From NCBI RefSeq assembly GCF_001676025.1, contig NZ_LZFW01000014.1:45206-101087 (forward strand): 55,882 nt of DNA, read 5' to 3'. Of this stretch, positions 46,464 to 54,767 are shown piece by piece. This stretch comes from Vibrio sp. UCD-FRSSP16_30 (GTDB lineage Bacteria; Pseudomonadota; Gammaproteobacteria; Enterobacterales; Vibrionaceae). A model generated the notes under the pieces. It searched no databases, had not been told where the DNA came from, and saw nothing but the letters and a program-made list of their open reading frames with translations. The translations under genes and the position numbers were made by a program. How positions within the stretch are numbered: the stretch's first letter is position 1; each line of letters opens with the position of its first letter.

Positions 46464-46654
46464 TTTGTGCTCCAAGCGTCGTTCAATTTATATGTCTACT
46501 TCTCACCCTAAGCCACTTTAAAGCCGCCTCAACATACACAGCGCCGTAAATCAGAGATCCATCACAATGTGTACGGCAATTAGTATCACTCGATTAATAA
46601 CAGAATCTGTTGGTGGTAACACGCATGGGGATCACTTGGTAACTTGGACATAAG

Positions 46655-47257
46655 TTAGTTGCCAAGTTTCTCTAGATACTTAACGAACGAGGAAAAATCA
46701 CCTTTGTCAGCTTCCTTAAGACAAGAGACATAAGCTTTACGCTCTTCACTCACTTTCTCTAAATTGCCCTCAGCCCAGTTAAGCGGTGGCTCATTTAGTA
46801 GAACTATACGGACAACGTCGGTAAACATACGCGAGTGCCTACCGTTCCCATTTGGGAAAGGATGAATCTCAACAAGCTTGTGCTGTATACGAGCACTGAG
46901 CTCTAAACTTGAGAAATGATTGAACTCCACCCAGCACTTGGCATCTTCTAGAAAGTTGTGGAGCTTGGGCCTTATTTGGAAGGGATCGCAGCCAATGCTT
47001 AACTCTTTGTTTCTAATAGTCCCAGCCCAGGTCCAGACATCACCAAATAGGTTTTTATGGAGGGCAAGAACAAATTCAGCTGAGAAAATAGAATCCAGCG
47101 TTAGATCAGAGATACCAGTAACCCATTGTTGACCTGCTAGTATATTGGATTGTTCAAGTTCGTTAAGTTGCTCTCTTGTTGTTACGTGTGGGTGTTTCAA
47201 CCCTTCCATATCATCAGGGTCAAGAGGTGTTGCACCTTCTGGATCATCAATGATCAA
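46655..47257 (-). CDS. Fic-domain protein, 'mobile mystery protein B' type
   Basis: The 200-aa protein has a complete Fic motif, IHPFPNGNGRHSRM (HPFx[D/N]GNGR with the catalytic His), near residues 131-144. The N-terminus DDPEGATPLDPDDMEGLKHP and FGDVWTWAGTIRNKELSIG are typical of mobile mystery protein B. Fic proteins usually transfer AMP to target proteins. The start is a TTG (47257) overlapping the stop of the upstream regulator gene (TTGA), so the two are coupled. A toxin-antitoxin-like or regulatory pair is plausible. No inhibitory (S/T)xxxE(G/N) motif is obvious in what I checked. Confidence 0.85.
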   Translation of the reverse strand: MIIDDPEGATPLDPDDMEGLKHPHVTTREQLNELEQSNILAGQQWVTGISDLTLDSIFSAEFVLALHKNLFGDVWTWAGTIRNKELSIGCDPFQIRPKLHNFLEDAKCWVEFNHFSSLELSARIQHKLVEIHPFPNGNGRHSRMFTDVVRIVLLNEPPLNWAEGNLEKVSEERKAYVSCLKEADKGDFSSFVKYLEKLGN

Positions 47258-47766
47258 AATACTTTTTCTTCCTTATTTTTACCCCATAGCTTACGTCCAC
47301 CAGCACGCTTAATTTCTTCGGCTAGTTCACTTATTAAAATATTTTCTTTCTCTTTGTTAATTGATTGAGCCTCTAGAAACATATTTTTAGATGCTTTCTT
47401 TACTTCTATTTTCGCAATCTCAAGCGCACGATCTTGTATTGTGTCAGAGACCGACTTTTTAGGTTTTAGAGTATATGAGAAGTCACAGTCTAAAGCTTCT
47501 GCTAGTTGCTTTAACTGATTTAGAGTGATATCACCATCAGCCTCGCGCCTTTCAAGAACTGAAATTCTATTTCTTGTCATGCCGACTCTATCTGCTAACT
47601 GGGCGCCTGACATATCAAGAGCCTTTCTTATCGTTCTAATCCAACCCTCTTTAGGTATTGAGGGGAGTCGTGTTCCCTTAACTGCATCAACCAGTTCTCT
47701 GTACTGTCTTAAAACCATTTTCTTAACAGATTGTTGCTTGTAAGAGTTGCTTTGAAAAGAGTACAT
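47254..47766 (-). CDS. XRE-family regulator, 'mobile mystery protein A' type
   Basis: The 170-aa protein has a clear HTH at about 45-100: DMSGAQLADRVGMTRNRISV followed by LERREADGDITLNQLKQLAE. The opening YKQQSVKKMVLRQYRELVDA, then KGTRLPSIPKEGWIRTIRKA, is the mobile mystery protein A signature. The C-terminus is basic and helical. I choose ATG 47766, which gives the family's normal length; an upstream start would add residues encoded across part of the repeat array. It overlaps the Fic gene and is preceded directly by an array of about seven phased 20-bp elements that it may bind. Confidence 0.85.
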   Translation of the reverse strand: MYSFQSNSYKQQSVKKMVLRQYRELVDAVKGTRLPSIPKEGWIRTIRKALDMSGAQLADRVGMTRNRISVLERREADGDITLNQLKQLAEALDCDFSYTLKPKKSVSDTIQDRALEIAKIEVKKASKNMFLEAQSINKEKENILISELAEEIKRAGGRKLWGKNKEEKVF

Positions 47767-47799
47767 AGTAATCTCGCTTTCTATTGAATACACCATAAG

Positions 47800-48015
47800 T
47801 GTAATCAAAATAATATACAACTTCCATCTTATTGTATTTCGATTCGATGACACAAGGCGCTATCTGTATATAATTACAAATACACAACCATCTATATTGT
47901 ATTAAAGTTAATATACGAAAAATATTTAACGTATTTGATTATAGGTACAAATAACGACTAACTCGACTAGAAAATAGATGTAAACCTTTATATAGTGTAA
48001 TCAATTTAAGATACA
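47800..48015. repeat. Phased array of a 20-bp TGTA-N11-ATACA element, period 32/33 bp
   Basis: Units start at 47800, 47833, 47865, 47898, 47930, 47963 and 47996, so the spacing is 33, 32, 33, 32, 33, 33. Units 1, 3 and 7 have perfect TGTA and ATACA ends; unit 4 ends ATACG; units 2 (TGTA/TGACA) and 5 (CGTA/GTACA) are weaker; unit 6 (TCGA/ATGTA) is decayed. The ends are mutually inverted (TGTAt/aTACA), as in a dimer site. It is immediately upstream of the regulator gene, whose start codon is 34 bp from unit 1. It is not CRISPR-like: repeats are short and degenerate and spacers are 12-13 bp. Confidence 0.8.
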
Positions 48016-48259
48016 AAACATCATTTAGTAGCGACCATTTACGTTTGTAAGCTAGTTGAGATGATTAGCTAGCGTAGACTATGGGCCTCTTACCATTCAT
48101 TATTTTGTATATCAAAACCAGTACATCACCCGAAATAACAATTCTATCCGTAGCTTGTTTTAGGGACATTCCGTTTTAGCTGATTGCTCCATCATAAGGA
48201 GAATCTGGATAAAATTAGTTTAGAATGATCGCTTTGGTCAGGGTGACCCGCACCAGCAA

Positions 48260-48295
48260 AAAGCCAAAAGGCTAGCAGATTGATCTACTAGCCTC
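48260..48295 (-). terminator. Terminator of the amino-acid ABC transporter operon
   Basis: On the minus strand AGGCTAG and CTAGCCT form a 7-bp stem around a 12-nt loop, followed by TTTTGGCTTTTT. It lies just past the stop of the ATPase gene. The rest of 48016-48301 shows nothing else I can support. Confidence 0.75.
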
Positions 48296-48301
48296 TTTAA
48301 A

Positions 48302-49159
48302 CTAATCCAACTTCAAGAACTGCCTAACCCTTGGTGAATCAGGGTTGGTAAAGAATTTCTGCGGTGAATTCTTTTCTATCAAGATGCCCTTTTCAAGAAA
48401 CACTACCTGGCTTGATACATTTCGAGCAAACTCCATTTCGTGCGTGACCACCACCATGGTATAGCCCTCTTTTGACAGTTTTTGCATCACTAACAGAACC
48501 TCATCCACCAACTCAGGATCAAGTGCTGACGTAGGTTCATCGAACAATAAAACCTCTGGCTCCATCGCAAGAGCACGAGCAATAGCAACGCGCTGTTTCT
48601 GGCCACCAGAGAGCATGCTTGGGTAGCTATCGAGCTTGTGTGACATGCCTACTTTCTCTAGCTGCACTTTAGCAATGGCTTCAGCCTCAGCCTTCGGCAT
48701 TTTCTTCACATGCAATAAGGCTTCCATCACGTTCTTAAGCACAGTGAGGTGTGGCCATAGGTTAAACCCTTGAAAGACCATGCCGATTCGCTCACGCATC
48801 TTTGCCAAATCACGATACTTAAGAGGCTTATCGGTGTGTGGATTAATGCCTATACGTTCATCGCCAAGGTGAATCGTGCCGCGTTCAGGTTGCTCAAGCC
48901 AGTTCATGCAGCGCAGAAGTGTTGATTTCCCCGAGCCTGAAGAACCAAGAATACTCACCACCTCCCCTTTCTTAATGGTCAGATTAATATCTCTCAATAC
49001 CTCAATACCATCAAATTGCTTGGATAGGTTCACAACCTTCACGATATCTTCTGCATCACTAACAACTACTGGCTCAGAGTGCTTGATGGGCAGTTCAACA
49101 ACGGCCGCAACCTCTTGATAGGATTCAACAGTTTTGTTTTCTAACGTTTGATTAAGCAT
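48302..49159 (-). CDS. Polar amino-acid ABC transporter ATP-binding protein (GlnQ/HisP-like)
   Basis: The 285-aa ABC ATPase has Walker A LGSSGSGKSTLL, Q-loop VFQGFNLWPHLTV, signature MLSGGQKQRVAIARALA, Walker B LLFDEPTSALDP and an H-loop His in VVTHEM. It is about 40 residues longer than usual because of a poorly conserved N-terminal extension (to about residue 38). It overlaps the upstream permease gene by 8 bp. It belongs with the two permeases and the periplasmic protein that follow. Confidence 0.93.
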   Translation of the reverse strand: MLNQTLENKTVESYQEVAAVVELPIKHSEPVVVSDAEDIVKVVNLSKQFDGIEVLRDINLTIKKGEVVSILGSSGSGKSTLLRCMNWLEQPERGTIHLGDERIGINPHTDKPLKYRDLAKMRERIGMVFQGFNLWPHLTVLKNVMEALLHVKKMPKAEAEAIAKVQLEKVGMSHKLDSYPSMLSGGQKQRVAIARALAMEPEVLLFDEPTSALDPELVDEVLLVMQKLSKEGYTMVVVTHEMEFARNVSSQVVFLEKGILIEKNSPQKFFTNPDSPRVRQFLKLD

Positions 49160-49817
49160 GGCTTAGCCCTCTTTCCTGAACTTTGTTGAGCGTAATTTTA
49201 GTGATCTGTTCAACGACAATACTGATCAGCCAGTACAGTGCGATAGCGACAATAAACGCATTCAGCGGAATGAAATAAGTCGATTGGATGCTATTGGCAG
49301 CCGCGGTGATTTCTCCTACCGTGATGATGCACAAGAATGCAGTGTCCTTTAGACAGATAATCAGTTGGTTGGCAATTAAAGGCACCGATTTAAACAGCAC
49401 ATTGGGCACGACTACGCGAGTGAATATCTTAAACTTAGAAAAGCCACAAGCTTCGGCGGCCTCTATATACCCTGAATCTAGTCCCTTTCTAATACCTCGA
49501 AAGATTTCACAAAAATAAGTGCCGTGATAAAGGCTTAATGAAACCAGTCCTGCTGTAAAGGCATCCATGCGAACGCCCACTTCTGGCAGCCCGTAGTACA
49601 ACAAATAAGCCAAGATCAAAAATGGTAAAGTTCGCATAATATTAATGCTGAGTACCACACCGCCTTTTAGCCACTTAGTGCCATTTTCCAAAACATACAA
49701 CAGCGCAATACCGAGTAGAAAACTCACTACAGAGGCAATAATAAATAATAGAAAGGTATTGCCAAATCCCGAGACAAACACGTCTTTTTGCTGCCAGATG
49801 ATTTCCCATTCAGCCAT
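49152..49817 (-). CDS. Amino-acid ABC transporter permease (HisM/GlnP family)
   Basis: The 221-aa membrane protein has five or six TM segments and the EAA loop EAAEACGFSKFKIFTRVVVP (about 120-140). The RTLPFLILAYLLYYGLP stretch and the EIFRGIRKGLD region are typical of His/Glu/Gln family permeases. It is one of two permeases here, probably forming a heterodimer with the product of 49841-50488. Confidence 0.92.
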   Translation of the reverse strand: MAEWEIIWQQKDVFVSGFGNTFLLFIIASVVSFLLGIALLYVLENGTKWLKGGVVLSINIMRTLPFLILAYLLYYGLPEVGVRMDAFTAGLVSLSLYHGTYFCEIFRGIRKGLDSGYIEAAEACGFSKFKIFTRVVVPNVLFKSVPLIANQLIICLKDTAFLCIITVGEITAAANSIQSTYFIPLNAFIVAIALYWLISIVVEQITKITLNKVQERGLSHA

Positions 49818-49840
49818 AATTACTCCTTAATGTGATGGTA

Positions 49841-50488
49841 TTAGCTCGCTAGATAGTCGGCTTTACGTTCGGCTATTTCTTGCAACTTAATCAGCACTCC
49901 GATGATGAACATGTACAAGACACCTGCACATAAGATTGGAACTAAAGGCTCGTAAGTCACGGCAGAGATACGATTGGTTACGCGGGTTAAATCAACAACT
50001 CCAATGACCGCAATAGCAGGGCTCCCCTTAATCAAAAATGACATCTCATTCACTAGCGCAGGAAGACTCATGATCACCATCTGCGGGAACATGATTCGCC
50101 TAAAGTAAGTCAGTCTCTGCATGCCAAGTGCTTCGGCTGCCTCTTTTTGCCCATTAGAGAAGTTAATAAAGGCGTTTCTCCATATCTCGGCGTTAAACGC
50201 GGAAGTATTGAGGGTTAAGCACAAGATGGCAGAAAAGTGTTTGTCGAGATTGATACCGAAAGAGGGAAAAGAGAGAAAGATAAATAATGCTAACGTCACT
50301 AACGGAGTGGCTCGCGCCCAACTCACATATATCCCTAACACCTGGTCAATGATGGGTAACTTAGCCATTCTAACAAGGGCAATCACAAGCCCAATGACAA
50401 CTCCTAAGGCAATCGACACCATCGATATCCATGCGGTTGTCCACGCCCCTTGAAGCAATTGCATCCACGCGTAGTAATCCATATACAC
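49841..50488 (-). CDS. Amino-acid ABC transporter permease (HisQ/GlnP family)
   Basis: The 215-aa membrane protein has the EAA loop EAAEALGMQRLTYFRRIMFP. Other typical segments are TAWISMVSIALGVVIGLVIA, WARATPLVTLALFIFLSFP and LNTSAFNAEIWRNAFINF. Second permease of the system, 23 bp from the next gene in the operon. Confidence 0.92.
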   Translation of the reverse strand: MYMDYYAWMQLLQGAWTTAWISMVSIALGVVIGLVIALVRMAKLPIIDQVLGIYVSWARATPLVTLALFIFLSFPSFGINLDKHFSAILCLTLNTSAFNAEIWRNAFINFSNGQKEAAEALGMQRLTYFRRIMFPQMVIMSLPALVNEMSFLIKGSPAIAVIGVVDLTRVTNRISAVTYEPLVPILCAGVLYMFIIGVLIKLQEIAERKADYLAS

Positions 50489-50607
50489 CTACTTGTCTGC
50501 TTGAATAATTGAAACGATTTTTGAAAGTAGTACCAAGGCTAAGGCAGTGTGTGCTCTATTTGGGCCTTGGTCGCTACTGATCTACTGACGTTTTACTGCT
50601 TTATTTT

Positions 50608-51471
50608 TTACTGCACGGCTGTCAATTTGTGGTATTGCTCAACAGAGACAATCGCTTCCGTAGGTAAGCCTTCAAATGACTCCCCAAACCATTTCTCTTG
50701 CAGCTGCGCTAAACGGCCAGTCTCTTTAAGGTGAGCAAAGAACTCGGTTAGGTACGCAAGCAGCTCAGGGTTATCTTTTGGAACAGGCCAACTGACAAAG
50801 CCAGGGCCTGACACGGCTTCGCCTTTCTTAAACATCTTAGATTTTGCTTTCACGACTTCATTAACCGATACAACACTATTGATGACATAATCCACTCGGC
50901 CATTAGCAAGATCTGCGTAAGCCTCTGGATAAGATTGATACTCAACGACCTTACCTAGATCTTTACCCTGCGACTCAAGCATTTCTTTAAGCTCAGGAAG
51001 TCTTTCTAAAAGTGCACTCCCTGCCTGTAAACCCACTGTTTTACCGTCAAGATCGCCAATCGTATTGGTGCTGTCATCCTTTGCTCTTGCGACGAAATAG
51101 TGTTGTGCCGAAGCGATAGGTGGCGTGAAATCAAAGGCTTTGAGTCGGGCATCGGTAACAATTGCCCCTGTTAACGCCAAGTCATACTGTCCTGCAGAAA
51201 CAGAAGCTAATAAACCAGTCCAAGGTAGGATGTCTTGCTTAACCTCAAACTCAGAATAAGCGCGAAGCTCATCTAAAAGATCCTTATTAATGCCACTCGC
51301 CTTGCCTTGAGCAATGAAGTTAAATGGAGAGTAGTTATCTTCTGTAGCCACCTTCAAGCCATTACTAGCAAACGATGGAATCCCATCTGCGAGTGCCAAA
51401 CTCGACATACCTAGAGTCATCGTTGCTGCTGCGACTGCTACCCATTTTTTCAGTTTCATTCCCTGTCTCAT
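50608..51471 (-). CDS. Periplasmic amino-acid-binding protein (SBP family 3)
   Basis: The 287-aa protein has a signal peptide ending in SSLALA before DGIPSFASNGL. Family-3 landmarks are LKVATEDNYSPFNFIAQGKA, ELRAYSEFEVKQDILPWTGLL and DLDGKTVGLQAGSALLERL. ATG 51471 has AAGGA upstream at good spacing. It is the first gene of the ABC operon and divergent from the MocR-type regulator. The ligand is probably an amino acid or a related zwitterion; polyamine- or ectoine-like ligands cannot be excluded. Confidence 0.9.
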   Translation of the reverse strand: MRQGMKLKKWVAVAAATMTLGMSSLALADGIPSFASNGLKVATEDNYSPFNFIAQGKASGINKDLLDELRAYSEFEVKQDILPWTGLLASVSAGQYDLALTGAIVTDARLKAFDFTPPIASAQHYFVARAKDDSTNTIGDLDGKTVGLQAGSALLERLPELKEMLESQGKDLGKVVEYQSYPEAYADLANGRVDYVINSVVSVNEVVKAKSKMFKKGEAVSGPGFVSWPVPKDNPELLAYLTEFFAHLKETGRLAQLQEKWFGESFEGLPTEAIVSVEQYHKLTAVQ

Positions 51472-51589
51472 AATTCATTCCTTGCTGTAATTTGTGGACA
51501 CCTTCACTTTAGAGACAGGACAAGGAGGTGAGTTAGAGCCAATTTTGTAGGCCGATTGGGACAGCCTTGTAAAACAACAAGATAATACT

Positions 51590-51665
51590 AAAGAGGTAGT
51601 CTGGCTTACTTCTTGCACAAGTTAATGAAATACCGTGAATAATAACTACAAAGAGGTTGGCTCTA
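51590..51665 (+). promoter_or_regulatory. Repeated TGGCT(C/T) boxes at the regulator promoter
   Basis: AAAGAGGTAGTCTGGCTTA (51590-51607, one base short of a match) and AAAGAGGTTGGCTCTA (51650-51665) repeat the same blocks. TAGAGCCAATTT (51534-51545) is the same box inverted, and CTGGCTCTATGG recurs at 54712-54723 in the promoter region between the aminotransferase and TauE genes. Candidate operator for the MocR-type regulator. Confidence 0.4.
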
Positions 51666-53155
51666 TGGCAATCAATTACAGCTGTTTCATTGAATTCGAT
51701 TCGAAGAGAAGCCTACAAGAACAGGTACGGGAATACTTAGTGAAGGCGATACTTGAAGGGGTGTTCTCTGCTGATGAGGCTTTGCCCTCTTGCCGTAAGC
51801 TCTCTAGCCAGCTAAAGGTGTCACGTAATACGGTATCTCTAGTCTACGAAGGCTTATCTGATGATGGATACCTAATCAGCAAGCCTAGAAGTGGCTACTA
51901 TCTATCTGAAAAATATCGATTAAGAATGCAAGAGGTCGAAGATGAGTTGGATCATTTTGAGGCAGATAACCCAGCCAACGCACCAAACTGGGCTAACCGA
52001 TTAAAGGTATCTACCGAACGCTTTCCTCGTATCGTTAAGCCATCACATTGGAGTTGCTATCAATATCCCTTCATTTATGGGCAGCCTAGTATTAACGACT
52101 TCCCATTATCTCAATGGCGTGAATCGGCACGCAAGGTCATTGCCGACCCGCACGACCATAGTTGGCTTTGTGACAAGGTAGATAAAGACGTTGAATTGCT
52201 TGTAGAGCAGATACGCACACGAGTACTACCGCAACGAGGCATCCACGCCAAGAGTGATGAAATACTGATCACTATTGGTTCTCAAAATGCCTTGTACCTC
52301 GTATCACAACTTTTAATGGATAAGAAAACTCGTGTCGGTGTTGAAAATCCGGGCTATAAAGAAGCGAACAATATCTTTGGTTTAGCTGGTGCGCAGCTAC
52401 ACCCGCATGCTGTCGATGAAGATGGCTTGAAGTTGAATGAGCTCTCTTCCATGTGTGATTACTTCTATGTCACCCCTAGCCATCAGGCGCCAACAGGGGT
52501 AACCATGAGTAAGGCACGGCGTGATGAACTACTGCAACAGGCGAGAGCCAACGATGCCATCATCATTGAAGATGATTATGACTCGGATAGTAACTCTGAG
52601 TGGGCTCCTCTACCTGCACTCAAAGCGTTAGATAAAGACAATCGTGTTATCTATGTTAGTAGCTTCTCTAAAATACTTGCTCCCGGATTACGCCTAGGCT
52701 ACATAGTGGCACCTGAAGAGCTAATCTACGAGCTTCGTACATTACGCCGTCTAATGTATCGTCACCCACCAAGCCGGGTACAGATGGAAATGGCACACTT
52801 TATCTCACAAGGTTACTACGACAGCTTTCTTCGTCGCTTTAAAAATAATACTCGCCAGCGATGGCAAACCATTAATGATGCCGTTGAGCACTATCTTCCT
52901 GACTGCGCACGACTGGCAAAGGGCAACTACAGCAACGCTTTATGGCTTGAAACCCCAGATAAAATCAGCAGTCAACGACTTGCCTCTAGAGCCTCATCAC
53001 AAGGTGTGCTAATAGAGACTGGCTACTCTCACTTTATGGACAACCAGCAATCTCATCCAGAAACCAATACCTACTTTAGGCTTGGGTTTCATGCCATAGA
53101 TAAGGCGCTAATCACCCCAGGAATTGAGCAACTTGCAAGAGTGATACAGGGTTAA
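51665..53155 (+). CDS. MocR/GabR-type transcriptional regulator (GntR HTH plus aminotransferase domain)
   Basis: The roughly 496-aa protein has an N-terminal GntR winged helix (about 10-80), with FSADEALPSCRKLSSQLKVS and RNTVSLVYEGLSDDGYLISK. The long C-terminal domain is a PLP-dependent aminotransferase fold: GSQNALYLVSQLLMDKKTRV, DDYDSDSNSEW, and YVSSFSKILAPGLRLGY, which contains the PLP Lys near residue 335. I start at ATG 51665 (AAGAGG 8 nt upstream); a GTG at 51635 gives 10 extra residues. It is divergent from the ABC transporter and just upstream of a class III aminotransferase gene (converging), so it probably regulates both. In this family PLP or an amine ligand acts as the signal. 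Confidence 0.9.
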   Translation: MAINYSCFIEFDSKRSLQEQVREYLVKAILEGVFSADEALPSCRKLSSQLKVSRNTVSLVYEGLSDDGYLISKPRSGYYLSEKYRLRMQEVEDELDHFEADNPANAPNWANRLKVSTERFPRIVKPSHWSCYQYPFIYGQPSINDFPLSQWRESARKVIADPHDHSWLCDKVDKDVELLVEQIRTRVLPQRGIHAKSDEILITIGSQNALYLVSQLLMDKKTRVGVENPGYKEANNIFGLAGAQLHPHAVDEDGLKLNELSSMCDYFYVTPSHQAPTGVTMSKARRDELLQQARANDAIIIEDDYDSDSNSEWAPLPALKALDKDNRVIYVSSFSKILAPGLRLGYIVAPEELIYELRTLRRLMYRHPPSRVQMEMAHFISQGYYDSFLRRFKNNTRQRWQTINDAVEHYLPDCARLAKGNYSNALWLETPDKISSQRLASRASSQGVLIETGYSHFMDNQQSHPETNTYFRLGFHAIDKALITPGIEQLARVIQG

Positions 53156-53191
53156 CCTCACACCGTATTAAGTTTGATTGGATGCGCCAAC

Positions 53192-53219
53192 GCCAAGACA
53201 ATTGTCTTGGCTTTTTTTT
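53192..53219 (+). terminator. Intrinsic terminator of the MocR-type gene
   Basis: The 20-bp perfect palindrome GCCAAGACAATTGTCTTGGC (53192-53211) is followed by TTTTTTTT. Stem 8 bp with an AATT loop, 36 bp after the stop; strong and well placed. Confidence 0.95.
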
Positions 53220-53254
53220 GACTGCTTTTTCTGGGCTAAGGGTTTCAAAAAAGA

Positions 53255-54568
53255 TTAATCAAACTCAGCCAGTACTTGACTGATAATTGCCACACCTTGA
53301 GCAATCTCATTTGGTTTAATGATCAATGGTGGCGCGACATGAATTCGATTGTTCACGATAAAGGTCAGTAGACCTTTCTCTGTAAATTTAGACTTCATTG
53401 ATGCAATTTTGCTGTTGCTCAATGGCTCACGGGTTGCTCTGCTTTCAACTAGCTCTAGCGCCCAAAACATCCCTTTACCGCGAATATCTCCTATGGTTTC
53501 ATGCTTCTCCATTAATTCAATCAATGCAGGCCCCAGAACATTATTTCCGACCTCATCGGCATAGCGAACAATACCTTCTTCTTCCATTGCATCTAGAGTG
53601 GCTACAATGGCAGACATCGCCAGCGGATGACCAGAATAGGTTAAACCTCCCATAAAGAAATTACTCTTGAAGTATTCTGAAATTGGCTCGCTGACTACAA
53701 CGCCACCAGCAGGTACATAACCCGAATTAACCCCTTTAGCAAAGGTAATAAGATCGGGCACAACATTGAAGTGCTCAAACGCGAACCAACGGCCAGTACG
53801 ACCAAATCCCACCATAACCTCATCAAAAATAAGTTGTATGCCATGCTCTGTGGCTAGTTCTCGTACGCCTTGCAGGTAACCCTCAGGTGGCAATAAAAAG
53901 CCTGCTGTTCCCGGAATGGTTTCTAGAATAATCGCGGCTATTGCATTGGGTCCTTCACACTCAATGACGCGTTTTAGGTGCTGCAATGCTCGCTCGCACT
54001 CCTGCTGCTCTGTTTGCGCATTAAACTCGGTGCGATACAGATAGGGGTTAAAAAAGTGCACATGCCCGCGGCTGTATTCATTGGGGATACGGCGAAAATC
54101 GCCAGTAGCCGCAATCGCTGATCCCGTATTACCATGATAAGAACGGTAAGCAGAGAGAACCTTATCTCGCCCGGTAAACTGTCTCGCCATACGAATAGCG
54201 TTCTCATTGGCATCCGCACCCGCATTGGTAAAAAACACCTTTTTAAAATTATTCGGTGCTCTATCTAGAATACGCTTCGCCGCTTCGCCACGAGTCACGT
54301 TTGCGGTAGCAGGAGCGATGGTAACTAAGGTTTCTGCTTGAGCCTTGATAGCATCAATCACCTTAGGATGTTGATGACCAATATTGGTATTAACTAGCTG
54401 GCTACTAAAATCAAGGTACTGCTTTCCTTCAAAATCCCACAAACTGCACCCTTGCGCGCTCGCTATCGCGATAGGTGGCGCTGACTCTTGTACAGACCAA
54501 GAGTGAAATACATGTTTGTCGAGATCCACGACGTATTGATTTGATATCTCGGGTGCAAATCCATTCAT
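53255..54568 (-). CDS. Class III PLP-dependent aminotransferase
   Basis: The 437-aa cytosolic enzyme has the subgroup-III signature LIFDEVMVGFGRTGRWFAFE and the catalytic Lys in ITFAKGVNSGYVPAGG (near residue 277). It also has SSQLVNTNIGHQHP, FFTNAGADANENAIRMARQF and LSAYRSYHGNTGS. It belongs to the omega-amino-acid/taurine/GABA-type aminotransferases. The neighbouring MocR regulator, amino-acid ABC importer and TauE-like permease are compatible with use of an omega-amino acid, possibly taurine. The substrate cannot be read from sequence alone. Confidence 0.88.
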   Translation of the reverse strand: MNGFAPEISNQYVVDLDKHVFHSWSVQESAPPIAIASAQGCSLWDFEGKQYLDFSSQLVNTNIGHQHPKVIDAIKAQAETLVTIAPATANVTRGEAAKRILDRAPNNFKKVFFTNAGADANENAIRMARQFTGRDKVLSAYRSYHGNTGSAIAATGDFRRIPNEYSRGHVHFFNPYLYRTEFNAQTEQQECERALQHLKRVIECEGPNAIAAIILETIPGTAGFLLPPEGYLQGVRELATEHGIQLIFDEVMVGFGRTGRWFAFEHFNVVPDLITFAKGVNSGYVPAGGVVVSEPISEYFKSNFFMGGLTYSGHPLAMSAIVATLDAMEEEGIVRYADEVGNNVLGPALIELMEKHETIGDIRGKGMFWALELVESRATREPLSNSKIASMKSKFTEKGLLTFIVNNRIHVAPPLIIKPNEIAQGVAIISQVLAEFD

Positions 54569-54767
54569 TTAATTTCTCCTATGCGAACTCTAAGTTGTAC
54601 TGTTGATGTAGAGATATCTTGTCGATAAACGTAGGGATAGGCGTAGGGTCAGTTTAAAAAAAACCTTGGGCCAGACAATGTCATTTCCTCTGCCTCAAGC
54701 AATCTTAAAAACTGGCTCTATGGCGAAATCGAATGCCTGATTACATTGATGTCATCAACGATTGAGA

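Noticed and set aside
46631..46670. Imperfect hairpin CTTGGTAACT / AGTTGCCAAG at the end of the Fic gene
   Set aside because: No T run after the stem on the minus strand; it overlaps the stop codon region and may be coincidental.
47767..47853. Longer N-terminus for the mobile mystery A regulator
   Set aside because: The extension lies over the repeat array and is absent from the family's usual start; ATG 47766 gives normal length.
47800..48015. CRISPR array
   Set aside because: Period and near-regular spacing invite it, but repeats are 20 bp and degenerate, spacers are only 12-13 bp, and no cas genes are near.
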